64,000 nt of DNA from Pseudomonas sp. Irchel s3h17 (lineage in GTDB: Bacteria; Pseudomonadota; Gammaproteobacteria; Pseudomonadales; Pseudomonadaceae): the NCBI RefSeq assembly GCF_900187505.1, contig NZ_FYDL01000002.1:373004-437003 (forward strand). The letters are read 5' to 3'. This document shows positions 33,290 through 44,089 of the stretch, in pieces. The notes beneath the pieces are model-generated. The model was not told the origin of the DNA. It was given only the letters and a program-made list of their open reading frames with translations, and made no database searches. The position numbers and the translations under genes are program-made. Positions within the stretch are counted from its first letter, which is position 1; each line of letters begins with the position of its first letter.

Positions 33290-36200
33290 TCAAAAAGGTT
33301 TTTCAAAGGTGATTTTCGGCTCTTTCCATGGGCCCTTGACGGTGTACTTGACGCTGGCGAAACGCGCCACACGATCACCGATCAACTTGTCGATCAGGAA
33401 CAACGCGCCGCCGACGGCCGGGGCACCGACGAGCAGGGCGGCAATCGGCAGGTTGTTGGTCAGCGGCAAGGTCAGCAGCAACTTGGCATCGATCCGGTCA
33501 TTCATCATGTCCAGGGTACCGTTGAGTTCCAGGTTGCTCGACGGGCCGGTCAAGGTGATCGGCTCACGGGTGACATAGACACCATTGCTGGCCACCAGCA
33601 ACCCTTTGACCCGGTCGTAACTCAAGCCCTTGTCGAACAGGTCGGAGAAGTCGAGCCGCAAGCGTCGACCAATCGAGTTGAAGTTGAGCAGGCCAAACAC
33701 ACGCAACGCCTGGGCACCGCCCTCGACGTCCGCGAACTGCCCTTTGCTCAGCGATGCATCAAGGCTGCCGGAGTATCGCTTGAGACCAACCCAGGCGGGC
33801 GATCCCGGCCAGCGTCCGTCAGCATCCAGGTGGAATTTTTCACTGCTCACCGTCGGAGCGAAGCCCCACGCCTTGAGCACATCCGCCAGGTTCTTGCCCT
33901 CGATACGCCCTTTGAACCAGCTGCTGGTAGCGCCCGGAACACCTTCCCAACCGCCCGCGCCCTGCAGTTGCATGCCTTTGAGCCCCAGGCTCAGGCTATT
34001 GAAGGCCAGCCCCTTGGCAATCGGCCGAACCTTCAGCGACCAGGCACCGACCAGAACCGGGCCTTGAAACAGCTGGGCAATGGCGATATCCAGTGCCGGG
34101 ACCTTGGTCGGGTCGACGGACGCCAGCGGGTCTGGTGCATTCTCGTCAGCCTGCACCGCAGGATCGGCCGCCGGCAGGCGCACGTACTGCAGGTTGACCG
34201 CAATGGGGGCGGCCTTGGCGTCGGGAATTCCGACCGTGCCTTTGACCTGCTGGCTATCGAGTTGCAAGGCCCAGGCAGCAGGCTTGCGATCGAATTGCAG
34301 GCGAGCCTGATCCAGGGTGGTGCCAAAACCGGTGAGTTTGTCCACCCTGAAGTCGGCGCCACTGAGCAATTGCTTGGCGCTGCCGCTAGGGTCTTTCCCA
34401 GCATAGCGATCGACCAGGACTTTCCACGGCTCGACATCCAGCTCCGAAAGCACACCACGAATGCGCAAGCCCTTGTTTCCTGGCAACACTGCGTTGCCGC
34501 TGCCCAGGAACAACTCACCCCGGCCGTTGGCGAAGTTGGCGGTTGGCGCGGCGAAGGTAAAGTCCGCCAGGTCGCCATAGTCGAGCCAGTAACGTCGTTC
34601 AGGCCCTTGCAGGGTCATGCGAAACACCGTGTCGCGACCTTGCTCGGCGGGCATGCCAAATGGCGCAGGCAAGTCGACCGCCACGCCCTTGAGGCTGGAG
34701 CTGACCATCAACTGACTGTCGGGACCGTCGAGATTCAATTGCAACTGATACGGAATATCCCCCGAGACCGGCAATGGCTGAGCGACTTTCAGCCACTCGG
34801 TGAGTTTCTTCACCGTGACCTTCCCCTCGGCAGTGACCCGGGTATTGAGCTTGCCCGGACTCCCTTCGGCAAATATCCGCGCACTGACCGGCCGATCGAA
34901 GGCGCGCGCGGTAATCCCCTGCCCGCTCAACCCCTTGGCACTGTCAAAACGGAAATCACCTTTGAGCTGAGACAGTTCAAGCTCGGGTTCGCTGAGTTTG
35001 AGGCGCGCCTTGGCAGTCTTGAAGTCCACCTGGATCTTCGGCTCCTCGCCCTTGTCCAGAGGGATATCGAGCTTCAACTTGCCCTGCAGATCACCCTCAC
35101 CCTGCCAGCCGGCAAAGGTCGCTCCCGTGCCGATCGGCGCCTCCTGAAGAATCTTCAGGCCATCGCCCAGCCCACCGGCAAAGGCGCCATCGATGAACAT
35201 GTGGGAGTTCTGCCCGGCGGGCACATGGGGAATATTGACGGTGACATCCCGCACCTGGGTATCGAGCAACTGGCCCTGGCTGGCCAGAATCCGCACGCCG
35301 CTGTCCTCGACGAACACATCGCCGCTGATCTTGCTCAGGTGCGGCCAACCAGGCTGAAAGGCCAGCTCGGCATCGTGGACCTTGAAGAACAGGCTGATGC
35401 TGCGCGCCGTATCGGTTGCTTCATGGCTCAACGACCCCTGGTACTGGAAGAATCCTTCGTCCACCGCGCCTTTGAGAATCGCCGTGCGCAACCACTCGTC
35501 CAGTGCCGGGCTCAAGACCTTCGGCAGGTACTTGCCGGTATAGCGCCCGTCCCCCTCCAGCAGTCCGACCCGCAAGTCCATATAGTCTTCCCGGGCGGGA
35601 TCGAAATACAGCCGAATCAGGAAATCGCCGGCAATCTTGCCCTCCTCGCCCAGCACCTTCAGGTACGGGGCGATCAAGGTGAAGCCTTGTTTGTCGAGTT
35701 TCCAGGTCAGCCGCGCATTGGCCTGAATGTACTGCCATGGCTTGGCGAAGATCGGGTCCAGGTGCAGGGAAAAATCCTTGCTGTCCATGCGTAGCTCGCC
35801 CTGACCGAGGTCGCCACTGATACTCCCGGAAACGTTGCGGGCCGCCGGAGCCCCGTAGTACGCATCAAAACCAACGCGTTCCAGGTTGGCCGCGAAGCTG
35901 AACTTGCTGTCATCGGTCGCCTCGGGCCGCACGTCGATCAGCACATTACGCAAGGAGCCGGTAAATTTGAGCCGTTCGACCGCCGTTGCTACACCCTCGG
36001 GCAATGGGCCCAAGGCATTGAGCAGCGGGGTGAGCGGCGTCAGGTCAAGGCGATCAGCCTCCAGGTGCCAGAGCTCCCGGATCTGTTCCGTCGGTCTCGT
36101 CTGTTGCACCTGCAGACGGGTTTCCCAGCGGGTGTCCCCCAGGCTCATGGCCAGAGAGTCCAGGGTGATCTGCGCGCCCTCGGCACTGCGCTGGTAGTAC

Positions 36201-37093
36201 CCATTGAGTGCCAGGTTGTTGACCTGGATCGGCTTGCGCTCGGCGTAGGCGCCTTTGAGTTGCGGGGCATTGAGACGCACCGCTGCGCTTTGCAGCACCC
36301 CTTGGCCCCAGTTCACCCAGAACTCGCCACCGGCCTTGATTTCGGAAAAATTCCATTGCTGGGTCACCCGCTCAGGCAACCACTTCGACCAATCGCTTTG
36401 CGGCAGGCTCAGGTAGGCATCGATTTGCGCGTCTTTCCACTCACTGGCGCGAATCCGGGTGCGCAGGCTCATGGCCAGTGGCTGGCCATCGGGCAAGGTC
36501 AACCGTGCGTCGAGACGCTGGCGGCTGACACCGGTTTTAAGCGTCAGGCCAACGTACGTCAGGGTCAGCGGCTTGTGGTCGAGCGGTTGCAAGGTGACCT
36601 GGCTGTCGAGCACCGAGAGTCGGGACACCATTTGCATCTGGTTGAGCAGTCGCTCGGGGTCCAGGGGTTGATTCTGCTGCACCGGAAGGCCTTCCAGTGC
36701 CCATTGACCGTCTGCGCCTTCCTTGAGGCTGAGCTTCAGGCCATTGAGTTCCAGGTGTTCGATCCGCACCGCGCGCGACAACAGGCTGGTCCAGACATCC
36801 GGCACGACCCGGACCTGATCCAGGTACAGGGCGTTGGCACCCTCGCCGACCACCACGTCATGGGCCATCAGGACCGGCCCCATGCCACTCCAGCCGCCCT
36901 CGAGGCTGCCAATGCGCAACGGCATGCCCAGCGCGTCCTGGGCTTTGTTCTCGGCCTCGGCGCGATACTCGGCGACCAGCGGAACCAGCTCGCGACCGAG
37001 GTTGACGTAGAGCGCGACCAGCACCAGCAGCAACGCACTGAGCCCCAACCCCCAGCGAGTCAGCGCGCCTAGAATGCGGATCAGACGCTCCAT
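33290..37093 (-). CDS. yhdP: YhdP-family AsmA-like envelope protein
   Basis: The 1267-residue protein has one N-terminal membrane helix (about residues 12-32), a very long beta-rich periplasmic region and a DUF3971/AsmA-type C-terminal domain. YhdP, with TamB and YdbH, forms groove-shaped bridges that carry phospholipid from inner to outer membrane in E. coli. The size matches E. coli YhdP (about 1266). It lies in the mreBCD-maf-rng-yhdP run. Confidence 0.93.
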   Translation of the reverse strand: MERLIRILGALTRWGLGLSALLLVLVALYVNLGRELVPLVAEYRAEAENKAQDALGMPLRIGSLEGGWSGMGPVLMAHDVVVGEGANALYLDQVRVVPDVWTSLLSRAVRIEHLELNGLKLSLKEGADGQWALEGLPVQQNQPLDPERLLNQMQMVSRLSVLDSQVTLQPLDHKPLTLTYVGLTLKTGVSRQRLDARLTLPDGQPLAMSLRTRIRASEWKDAQIDAYLSLPQSDWSKWLPERVTQQWNFSEIKAGGEFWVNWGQGVLQSAAVRLNAPQLKGAYAERKPIQVNNLALNGYYQRSAEGAQITLDSLAMSLGDTRWETRLQVQQTRPTEQIRELWHLEADRLDLTPLTPLLNALGPLPEGVATAVERLKFTGSLRNVLIDVRPEATDDSKFSFAANLERVGFDAYYGAPAARNVSGSISGDLGQGELRMDSKDFSLHLDPIFAKPWQYIQANARLTWKLDKQGFTLIAPYLKVLGEEGKIAGDFLIRLYFDPAREDYMDLRVGLLEGDGRYTGKYLPKVLSPALDEWLRTAILKGAVDEGFFQYQGSLSHEATDTARSISLFFKVHDAELAFQPGWPHLSKISGDVFVEDSGVRILASQGQLLDTQVRDVTVNIPHVPAGQNSHMFIDGAFAGGLGDGLKILQEAPIGTGATFAGWQGEGDLQGKLKLDIPLDKGEEPKIQVDFKTAKARLKLSEPELELSQLKGDFRFDSAKGLSGQGITARAFDRPVSARIFAEGSPGKLNTRVTAEGKVTVKKLTEWLKVAQPLPVSGDIPYQLQLNLDGPDSQLMVSSSLKGVAVDLPAPFGMPAEQGRDTVFRMTLQGPERRYWLDYGDLADFTFAAPTANFANGRGELFLGSGNAVLPGNKGLRIRGVLSELDVEPWKVLVDRYAGKDPSGSAKQLLSGADFRVDKLTGFGTTLDQARLQFDRKPAAWALQLDSQQVKGTVGIPDAKAAPIAVNLQYVRLPAADPAVQADENAPDPLASVDPTKVPALDIAIAQLFQGPVLVGAWSLKVRPIAKGLAFNSLSLGLKGMQLQGAGGWEGVPGATSSWFKGRIEGKNLADVLKAWGFAPTVSSEKFHLDADGRWPGSPAWVGLKRYSGSLDASLSKGQFADVEGGAQALRVFGLLNFNSIGRRLRLDFSDLFDKGLSYDRVKGLLVASNGVYVTREPITLTGPSSNLELNGTLDMMNDRIDAKLLLTLPLTNNLPIAALLVGAPAVGGALFLIDKLIGDRVARFASVKYTVKGPWKEPKITFEKPF

Positions 37094-37162
37094 GTCAGTG
37101 GGCTCCCATAGCGAACGCGTGCGGCGAGCGCAGGCCAGCCGTCATTAGTGATACACCCGGAC

Positions 37163-38620
37163 TCAGAGCAACACCACGTCGTATTGTTCCTGGGAGTACA
37201 TGGTTTCCACTTGAAAACGAATGGTTCGACCAATGAAGCTTTCAAGTTCGGCCACGTTACCCGACTCTTCATCCAGGAGCCGGTCCACCACTTTCTGGTT
37301 GGCCAGTACACGGTAGCCTTCGGCCTGATAGGCGCGCGCCTCGCGCAGGATCTCTCGGAAGATCTCATAGCACACGGTTTCCGGGGTCTTGAGCTTGCCC
37401 CGCCCCTGGCAACTGCTGCAGGGCTCGCACAACACCTGTTCCAGGCTTTCGCGCGTGCGCTTGCGGGTCATCTGCACCAGGCCCAGCTCGGTAATCCCTA
37501 TGATGTTGGTCTTGGCGTGATCACGCTCCAGTTGTTTCTCCAGAGTGCGCAGTACCTGGCGCTGGTGTTCTTCATCTTCCATGTCGATGAAATCGATAAT
37601 GATGATCCCGCCCAGGTTGCGCAGGCGCAGTTGCCGGGCGATGGCCGTCGCCGCTTCCAGATTAGTCTTGAAGATAGTCTCTTCGAGGTTCCGGTGCCCG
37701 ACGAACGCACCGGTGTTGACGTCAATGGTGCTCATGGCCTCGGCCGGATCGACCACCAGGTAACCGCCGGACTTGAGTGGAACCTTGCGCTCCAGCGCCT
37801 TTTGAATCTCGTCTTCGACGCCATACAGGTCGAAAATCGGTCGCTCGCCCGGATAGTGCTCCAGGCGATCGGCGATTTCCGGCATCAGTTCGGCGACAAA
37901 CTGCGTGGTCCTCTGGAATGTTTCCCGCGAATCGATGCGAATCTTCTCGATCTTCGGGCTGACCAGATCGCGCAAGGTGCGCAGGGCCAGGCCGAGGTCT
38001 TCGTAGATCACGCTGGGCGCGCCCACCGTCTTGATCTGTGTCCCGATCTGGTCCCAGAGACGGCGCAGGTAGCGAATGTCCATCAGGATCTCATCGGCAC
38101 CCGCCCCTTCGGCCGCGGTGCGCAGGATGAACCCGCCGGCTTCCTTGATGCCTTCTTTGGCAACGCAATCGGTGACCACCTGCTTGAGGCGCTCGCGCTC
38201 GCCTTCGTCTTCGATCTTCAGCGAAATGCCGACGTGTGCCGTGCGTGGCATGTACACCAGGTACCGTGAAGGAATCGACAACTGGGTGGTCAGGCGGGCG
38301 CCCTTGGAGCCGATCGGATCCTTGGTGACCTGCACCACCAGGCTCTGGCCTTCGTGGACCAGGGCACTGATGCTTTCGACCGCAGGGCCTTCGCGCAGGG
38401 AGATTTCCGAAGCGTGGATGAACGCGGCGCGGTCCAGGCCGATATCGACGAACGCCGCCTGCATGCCCGGCAACACCCGCACGACCTTGCCTTTGTAGAT
38501 GTTGCCGACGATCCCGCGCTTTTGTGTGCGCTCGACATGCACTTCTTGCAGGACACCGTTTTCGACCACCGCCACACGCGATTCCATCGGCGTGATGTTG
38601 ATCAGAATCTCTTCACTCAT
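37163..38620 (-). CDS. rng: Ribonuclease G
   Basis: The 485-residue protein has an S1 domain (about 38-128), the catalytic aspartates in STIDVNTGAF and IIDFIDMEDEEH, and the Zn-link cluster CEPCSSCQGRG. It lacks the long C-terminal scaffold of RNase E. RNase G matures the 16S rRNA 5' end and degrades some mRNAs. I use MSEEILINITP at 38620, which lines up with the E. coli start. Confidence 0.95.
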   Translation of the reverse strand: MSEEILINITPMESRVAVVENGVLQEVHVERTQKRGIVGNIYKGKVVRVLPGMQAAFVDIGLDRAAFIHASEISLREGPAVESISALVHEGQSLVVQVTKDPIGSKGARLTTQLSIPSRYLVYMPRTAHVGISLKIEDEGERERLKQVVTDCVAKEGIKEAGGFILRTAAEGAGADEILMDIRYLRRLWDQIGTQIKTVGAPSVIYEDLGLALRTLRDLVSPKIEKIRIDSRETFQRTTQFVAELMPEIADRLEHYPGERPIFDLYGVEDEIQKALERKVPLKSGGYLVVDPAEAMSTIDVNTGAFVGHRNLEETIFKTNLEAATAIARQLRLRNLGGIIIIDFIDMEDEEHQRQVLRTLEKQLERDHAKTNIIGITELGLVQMTRKRTRESLEQVLCEPCSSCQGRGKLKTPETVCYEIFREILREARAYQAEGYRVLANQKVVDRLLDEESGNVAELESFIGRTIRFQVETMYSQEQYDVVLL

Positions 38621-38665
38621 GGCAAGGTCTCGTTCAGGCATGTTCACGATTATGGCCGCATCAGG

Positions 38666-39283
38666 TCAGTACGGCGCAGAGCGCGCGATAAGGTTTTGCC
38701 AACAGGGTATGCCGAAATGGCCAAGCAATTCTGCGGTTTCGCACAGCGGCAGGCCGACCACGGCGGAGTAACTGCCGTCGAGCCCGGCTACAAACACCGC
38801 GCCAAGCCCCTGAATACCGTAGCCACCAGCCTTGTCCCGTGGCTCGCCGCTGGCCCAATAGGCCCCAGCTTCGTCACTGCCGATGGCGCGAAAACGCACC
38901 AGGCTGCGCACCACGCGTGACTCGCAACGCCGGCCATCAAGCACGGCAATCGCCGTCAGGACTTCATGCTCACGCTCCGCAAGGCTCATCAACATGGCCC
39001 GCGCGCCTGCTTCGTCCTGCGGCTTGCCGAGAATCTGCCCATCCAGCACGACAGCGGTGTCGGCGCCCAGGACGCACGCAGCGGTGCCGTGCTCGGCAGC
39101 GGCCAGCGACTGGAACCCGGCCAGTGCCTTGCCGCGCGCCAGGCGTTCGACATAGGCCGCTGGGGATTCATCTGTCAGAGGGGTTTCATCGATATCCGCG
39201 CTGATGGCGGTGAACGGCACGCCGATCTGCGTGAGCAGCTCACGCCGGCGTGGCGAACCTGAGGCGAGGTAAAGCGGATTCAT
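38666..39283 (-). CDS. Maf-like nucleoside triphosphate pyrophosphatase
   Basis: The 205-residue protein starts [17 protein letters not shown], with the Maf signature SGSPRRREL and the active-site [14 protein letters not shown]. The family hydrolyses non-canonical or excess NTPs (dTTP/UTP for the YhdE branch). It sits between mreD and rng, its usual place. A TTG just upstream is in frame, but the ATG at 39283 fits better. Confidence 0.94.
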   Translation of the reverse strand: MNPLYLASGSPRRRELLTQIGVPFTAISADIDETPLTDESPAAYVERLARGKALAGFQSLAAAEHGTAACVLGADTAVVLDGQILGKPQDEAGARAMLMSLAEREHEVLTAIAVLDGRRCESRVVRSLVRFRAIGSDEAGAYWASGEPRDKAGGYGIQGLGAVFVAGLDGSYSAVVGLPLCETAELLGHFGIPCWQNLIARSAPY

Positions 39284-39329
39284 CAAGACATCTCCCTGTC
39301 GAGGTGCGGGCTAATGCCTGACCGAATGA

Positions 39330-39812
39330 TTAATTGATTTTGTAGCGGCGACTCAACCCACGCAATCCAAAGCTGACCCAGGGCCAGAGCAACGCGCTGA
39401 TCAGCGCAGGCAGGAGCACCGCCAGCGTTTGACGATTGCCGGTCAGGGCACTGAGCCACAGTTGCAACAGCTGGGCGAGCCCCAGTACCACCATGATCAC
39501 CAGGCTTTGCTGCCACATGGGGAACATCCGCAAACGCTGTTGCAACGACAGGATCAGGAAGGTGATCAGGGTCAGGATCAGCGCGTTGTGCCCCAGCAAG
39601 GTGCCGAACAGCACGTCTTGTGCAAGCCCCAGGCAAAAGGCACTGGCCATCCCGACTTTCTGCGGCAGTTCCAGTGCCCAGTACGCCAAGGGCAGTGCCA
39701 GGAACATCGGACGCAAGATTTCGACATGGGGAAAGGGTACGACGCTGAGCAGCAAGCCGATCGCGAACGTCAGCCAGATGATCCAGCCATTACGGGAACG
39801 GGTGCTGGCCAT
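39330..39812 (-). CDS. mreD: Rod shape-determining protein MreD
   Basis: The 160-residue protein has five to six hydrophobic helices and the MreD family profile. It belongs to the elongasome with MreB, MreC, RodA and PBP2. Its ATG overlaps the mreC stop codon. Confidence 0.94.
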   Translation of the reverse strand: MASTRSRNGWIIWLTFAIGLLLSVVPFPHVEILRPMFLALPLAYWALELPQKVGMASAFCLGLAQDVLFGTLLGHNALILTLITFLILSLQQRLRMFPMWQQSLVIMVVLGLAQLLQLWLSALTGNRQTLAVLLPALISALLWPWVSFGLRGLSRRYKIN

Positions 39813-40933
39813 TATTCTCTTCCCCGGGTGATAGCTTCAGGCGTCGTGACGGGCGGCTTGGGCGGCTTGACGACAGGCGCAGGCGCTGCGGGAGGCTTGG
39901 CCGGTGCCGGATGCGCAGCAGGCTTGGCCGGGGTCACGGGCTTGGGCGCAGCCGCAGGCACCGCGACTGGCGCAGTGGTCGCCGGCGCTGCCGCAGGAGC
40001 GGTGCCGGCTGCAGGGTTGGTCGCGGTTGCTGGCACTGTCACGGCACTGCCGGCGGGCTGGTCCTGTGCATCCTGGGCTTGAGCGGCTGCATTCGCGCGC
40101 TCTTCCGGGGTGCGGCTGTCACTGAACACCAGCAACATGTAGCGACTGCGATTGAGCGCGGCGGTCGGGACCGCACGGACGATCGCGAACGGCTGGCCCG
40201 AGTCATGGATCACTTCCTTGACGGTGGCCACCGGGTAGCCTGCCGGAAAACGCTGACCGAGGCCGGAGCTGACCAACAGATCGCCTTCCTTGATGTCCGC
40301 CGTATCCGCGACATGCCGCAATTCCAGGCGTTCCGGATTACCCGTACCACTGGCAATCGCCCGCAGGCCATTGCGGTTCACTTGCACCGGAATGCTGTGG
40401 GTGGAATCCGTCAGCAGCAACACCCGCGAGGTGTACGGCATCAACTCGACCACCTGGCCCATCAGGCCACGGGCGTCGAGCACCGGCTGGCCAAGCACCA
40501 CGCCGTCGCGCTCACCCTTGTTGATGATGATACGGTGCGTGAAGGGGTTGGGATCGACGCCAATCAGCTCGGCCACTTCGACCTTTTCGTTCACCAGTGC
40601 CGACGAGTTGAGCAACTCGCGCAGCCGAACGTTCTGCTCGGTGAGGGCCGCCAGCTTTTGCATGCGCCCCTGCAGCAGCAGGTTTTCAGTCTTGAGTTTT
40701 TCGTTTTCGGCGACAAGCTCGGTGCGGCTGCCAAACTGGCTGCTCACACCCTGCCACAACCGTTCAGGCAGGTCGGTCACCCAATAGGCGTCCATCAAGA
40801 CCCGCGACATCTGGCTGCGCGCCGGCTTGAGCACTTCAAAGCGGGCATCGACCACCATCAGCGCGACCGATAGCGCGGCCAGCACCAGAAAGCGCACGCC
40901 CAATGAGGGGCCTTTGGTGAAAAGCGGTTTAAT
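39812..40933 (-). CDS. mreC: Rod shape-determining protein MreC, probable ATT start
   Basis: From the ATT at 40933 the protein has 373 residues, starting IKPLFTKGPSLGVRFLVLAA (first residue read as Met). It has one membrane helix, a coiled coil (about 70-115), the MreC beta domains and a Pro/Ala-rich tail of about 90 residues. Between an in-frame TGA and the ATT there is no ATG, GTG or TTG. GGGAGGAG lies 6 nt before the ATT. The TTG at 40903 has only a weak ribosome site and would remove the first ten residues. MreC organises the periplasmic elongasome. Confidence 0.88.
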   Translation of the reverse strand: MKPLFTKGPSLGVRFLVLAALSVALMVVDARFEVLKPARSQMSRVLMDAYWVTDLPERLWQGVSSQFGSRTELVAENEKLKTENLLLQGRMQKLAALTEQNVRLRELLNSSALVNEKVEVAELIGVDPNPFTHRIIINKGERDGVVLGQPVLDARGLMGQVVELMPYTSRVLLLTDSTHSIPVQVNRNGLRAIASGTGNPERLELRHVADTADIKEGDLLVSSGLGQRFPAGYPVATVKEVIHDSGQPFAIVRAVPTAALNRSRYMLLVFSDSRTPEERANAAAQAQDAQDQPAGSAVTVPATATNPAAGTAPAAAPATTAPVAVPAAAPKPVTPAKPAAHPAPAKPPAAPAPVVKPPKPPVTTPEAITRGRE

Positions 40934-41075
40934 AAGCCGCTCCTCCCAGGCAAATGTTCTGTTTATTCATACGGCATCAAACCGGCCTGGATGCAGACTG
41001 ACAGAAGATAAACGCAGGCAGGCAGCACTGCAAAGTGCTGCCTGTGCGCGAACAGCATAGTTGCCAGCCAGCGAC

Positions 41076-42125
<1,050 letters not shown>

Positions 42126-42157
42126 CTAGGCAACGCGTGGGTAAAAAAGTGCGGCAA

Positions 42158-42186
42158 ACTCTAACAACGACAGGGATTTTGGGCAA
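42158..42186 (-). promoter_or_regulatory. Candidate sigma-70 promoter of mreB
   Basis: On the minus strand TTGCCC and TAGAGT are separated by exactly 17 nt, and the -10 lies 44 nt upstream of the mreB ATG. An adjacent imperfect palindrome with CCAAT/ATTGG arms (42188-42210) lies further upstream. Confidence 0.5.
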
Positions 42187-42323
42187 GGCGCCAATATGTT
42201 AAATTGGACGCTTTTCTGTGCACCAACCCCCACAATCGCGGCCTTATGACCGTAGAAATGCGGTAGTGTTCCGACAATCTAACACACGGACGACGTCCGT
42301 TTTGTTTTCCACTGGAGAATCCC

Positions 42324-42611
42324 ATGGCGCTTGAACGCTCCGACGTGGAAAAAATCGCTCATCTGGCCTCCCTGGGCCTCAATGATGCCGATCTTCCACA
42401 CATCACTTCGGCCCTGAACAGCATTCTCGGGCTGGTCGACGAAATGCAGGCGGTCAATACCGACGGTATCGAACCCCTGGCCCACCCACTGGAAGCCAAC
42501 CAGCGCCTGCGCGCAGACGTTGTGACCGAGTCCAATCACCGCGAGGCCTATCAGTCCATCGCACCAGCGGTCGAAAACGGCCTGTATCTGGTTCCGAAAG
42601 TCATCGACTAA
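42324..42611 (+). CDS. gatC: Asp/Glu-tRNA amidotransferase subunit C
   Basis: The 95-residue protein starts [20 protein letters not shown] and matches GatC. It wraps around GatA and GatB and is needed for folding of the complex. It starts the gatC-gatA-gatB operon. Confidence 0.95.
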   Translation: MALERSDVEKIAHLASLGLNDADLPHITSALNSILGLVDEMQAVNTDGIEPLAHPLEANQRLRADVVTESNHREAYQSIAPAVENGLYLVPKVID

Positions 42612-42627
42612 AGGGAAAGAGCCTGCA

Positions 42628-44079
42628 ATGCATCAATTGACTCTGGCCGAGATCGCCCGCGGACTCGCCGACAAGAAGTTTTCCTCCGAAGAGCTGACCA
42701 AGGTGCTGCTGGCGCGTATCGCCCAGCTCGACCCACAGCTCAACAGTTTCATCAGCCTCACCGAAGACCTGGCGCTCCAGCAGGCGAAAGCCGCTGACGC
42801 ACGCCGCGCCACAGGTGAGAGCGGCGCCCTGCTCGGCGCGCCGATCGCCCACAAGGACCTGTTCTGCACCCAGGGCATTCGCACCAGTTGCGGCTCGAAG
42901 ATGCTCGACAACTTCAAGGCACCGTATGACGCCACCGTGGTCGCCAAGCTGGCCGAAGCCGGTGCCGTGACCCTGGGCAAGACCAACATGGACGAATTCG
43001 CCATGGGGTCGGCCAACGAGTCGAGCTACTACGGCGCCGTGAAGAACCCGTGGAACCTGGAACACGTACCTGGTGGTTCGTCCGGTGGTTCGGCCGCGGC
43101 CGTGGCCGCGCGCCTGTTGCCCGCCGCCACCGCCACCGATACCGGCGGCTCCATTCGCCAACCGGCGGCGTTCACCAACCTCACCGGTTTGAAACCGACG
43201 TACGGTCGTGTTTCGCGCTGGGGCATGATCGCCTACGCTTCCAGCCTCGACCAGGGCGGCCCGCTGGCACGCACCGCCGAAGACTGCGCCATCTTGTTGC
43301 AAGGCATGGCCGGTTTCGACCCGAAGGACTCCACCAGCATCGACGAGCCCGTGCCGGACTACAGCGCCAGCCTCAATGGCTCGCTGCAAGGCCTGCGCAT
43401 CGGCGTGCCGAAGGAATACTTCAGCGCCGGCCTGGACCCGCGTATCGCCGAGCTGATCCATAACAGCGTCAAGGAGCTGGAAAAGCTCGGTGCCGTGGTC
43501 AAGGAAATCAGCCTGCCGAACATGCAGCACGCGATCCCCGCGTACTACGTGATCGCGCCTGCCGAAGCCTCTTCCAACCTGTCGCGGTTCGACGGCGTGC
43601 GCTTTGGCTATCGCTGTGAAGACCCGAAAGACCTGACCGACCTGTACAAGCGTTCGCGCGGTGAAGGTTTCGGTCCGGAAGTGCAGCGCCGGATCATGGT
43701 CGGGGCCTATGCCCTGTCGGCCGGTTACTACGACGCCTACTACCTCAAGGCGCAAAAGATCCGCCGCCTGGTCAAGAACGACTTCATGGCTGCCTTCAAT
43801 GAGGTCGACATCATCCTCGGCCCAACCACGCCGAACCCGGCCTGGAAGCTTGGCGCCAAGAACAGCGACCCGGTCGCTGCCTACCTGGAAGACGTCTACA
43901 CCATCACCGCCAACCTCGCGGGCCTGCCAGGCCTGTCGATGCCAGCCGGTTTTGTCGATGGCTTGCCGGTCGGCGTGCAACTGCTCGCCCCGTATTTCCA
44001 GGAAGGCCGCCTGTTGAACGTCGCCCACCAGTATCAGCTCAACACTGACTGGCACACCCGCACCCCGACAGGCTTCTGA
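42628..44079 (+). CDS. gatA: Asp/Glu-tRNA amidotransferase subunit A
   Basis: The 483-residue amidase-signature enzyme has the Ser-cisSer-Lys triad: Lys in [10 protein letters not shown], Ser in [14 protein letters not shown] and the nucleophile Ser in [12 protein letters not shown]. It releases ammonia from glutamine for GatB. It lies 16 nt after gatC. Confidence 0.97.
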   Translation: MHQLTLAEIARGLADKKFSSEELTKVLLARIAQLDPQLNSFISLTEDLALQQAKAADARRATGESGALLGAPIAHKDLFCTQGIRTSCGSKMLDNFKAPYDATVVAKLAEAGAVTLGKTNMDEFAMGSANESSYYGAVKNPWNLEHVPGGSSGGSAAAVAARLLPAATATDTGGSIRQPAAFTNLTGLKPTYGRVSRWGMIAYASSLDQGGPLARTAEDCAILLQGMAGFDPKDSTSIDEPVPDYSASLNGSLQGLRIGVPKEYFSAGLDPRIAELIHNSVKELEKLGAVVKEISLPNMQHAIPAYYVIAPAEASSNLSRFDGVRFGYRCEDPKDLTDLYKRSRGEGFGPEVQRRIMVGAYALSAGYYDAYYLKAQKIRRLVKNDFMAAFNEVDIILGPTTPNPAWKLGAKNSDPVAAYLEDVYTITANLAGLPGLSMPAGFVDGLPVGVQLLAPYFQEGRLLNVAHQYQLNTDWHTRTPTGF

Positions 44080-44089
44080 GGAGAATCAC

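Noticed and set aside
33230..35794. Open frame of 854 codons on the plus strand opposite yhdP
   Set aside because: It is the antisense shadow of a well-recognised gene. Composition (many Arg, Gln, His) is typical of a complementary GC-rich frame, and no domain is visible.
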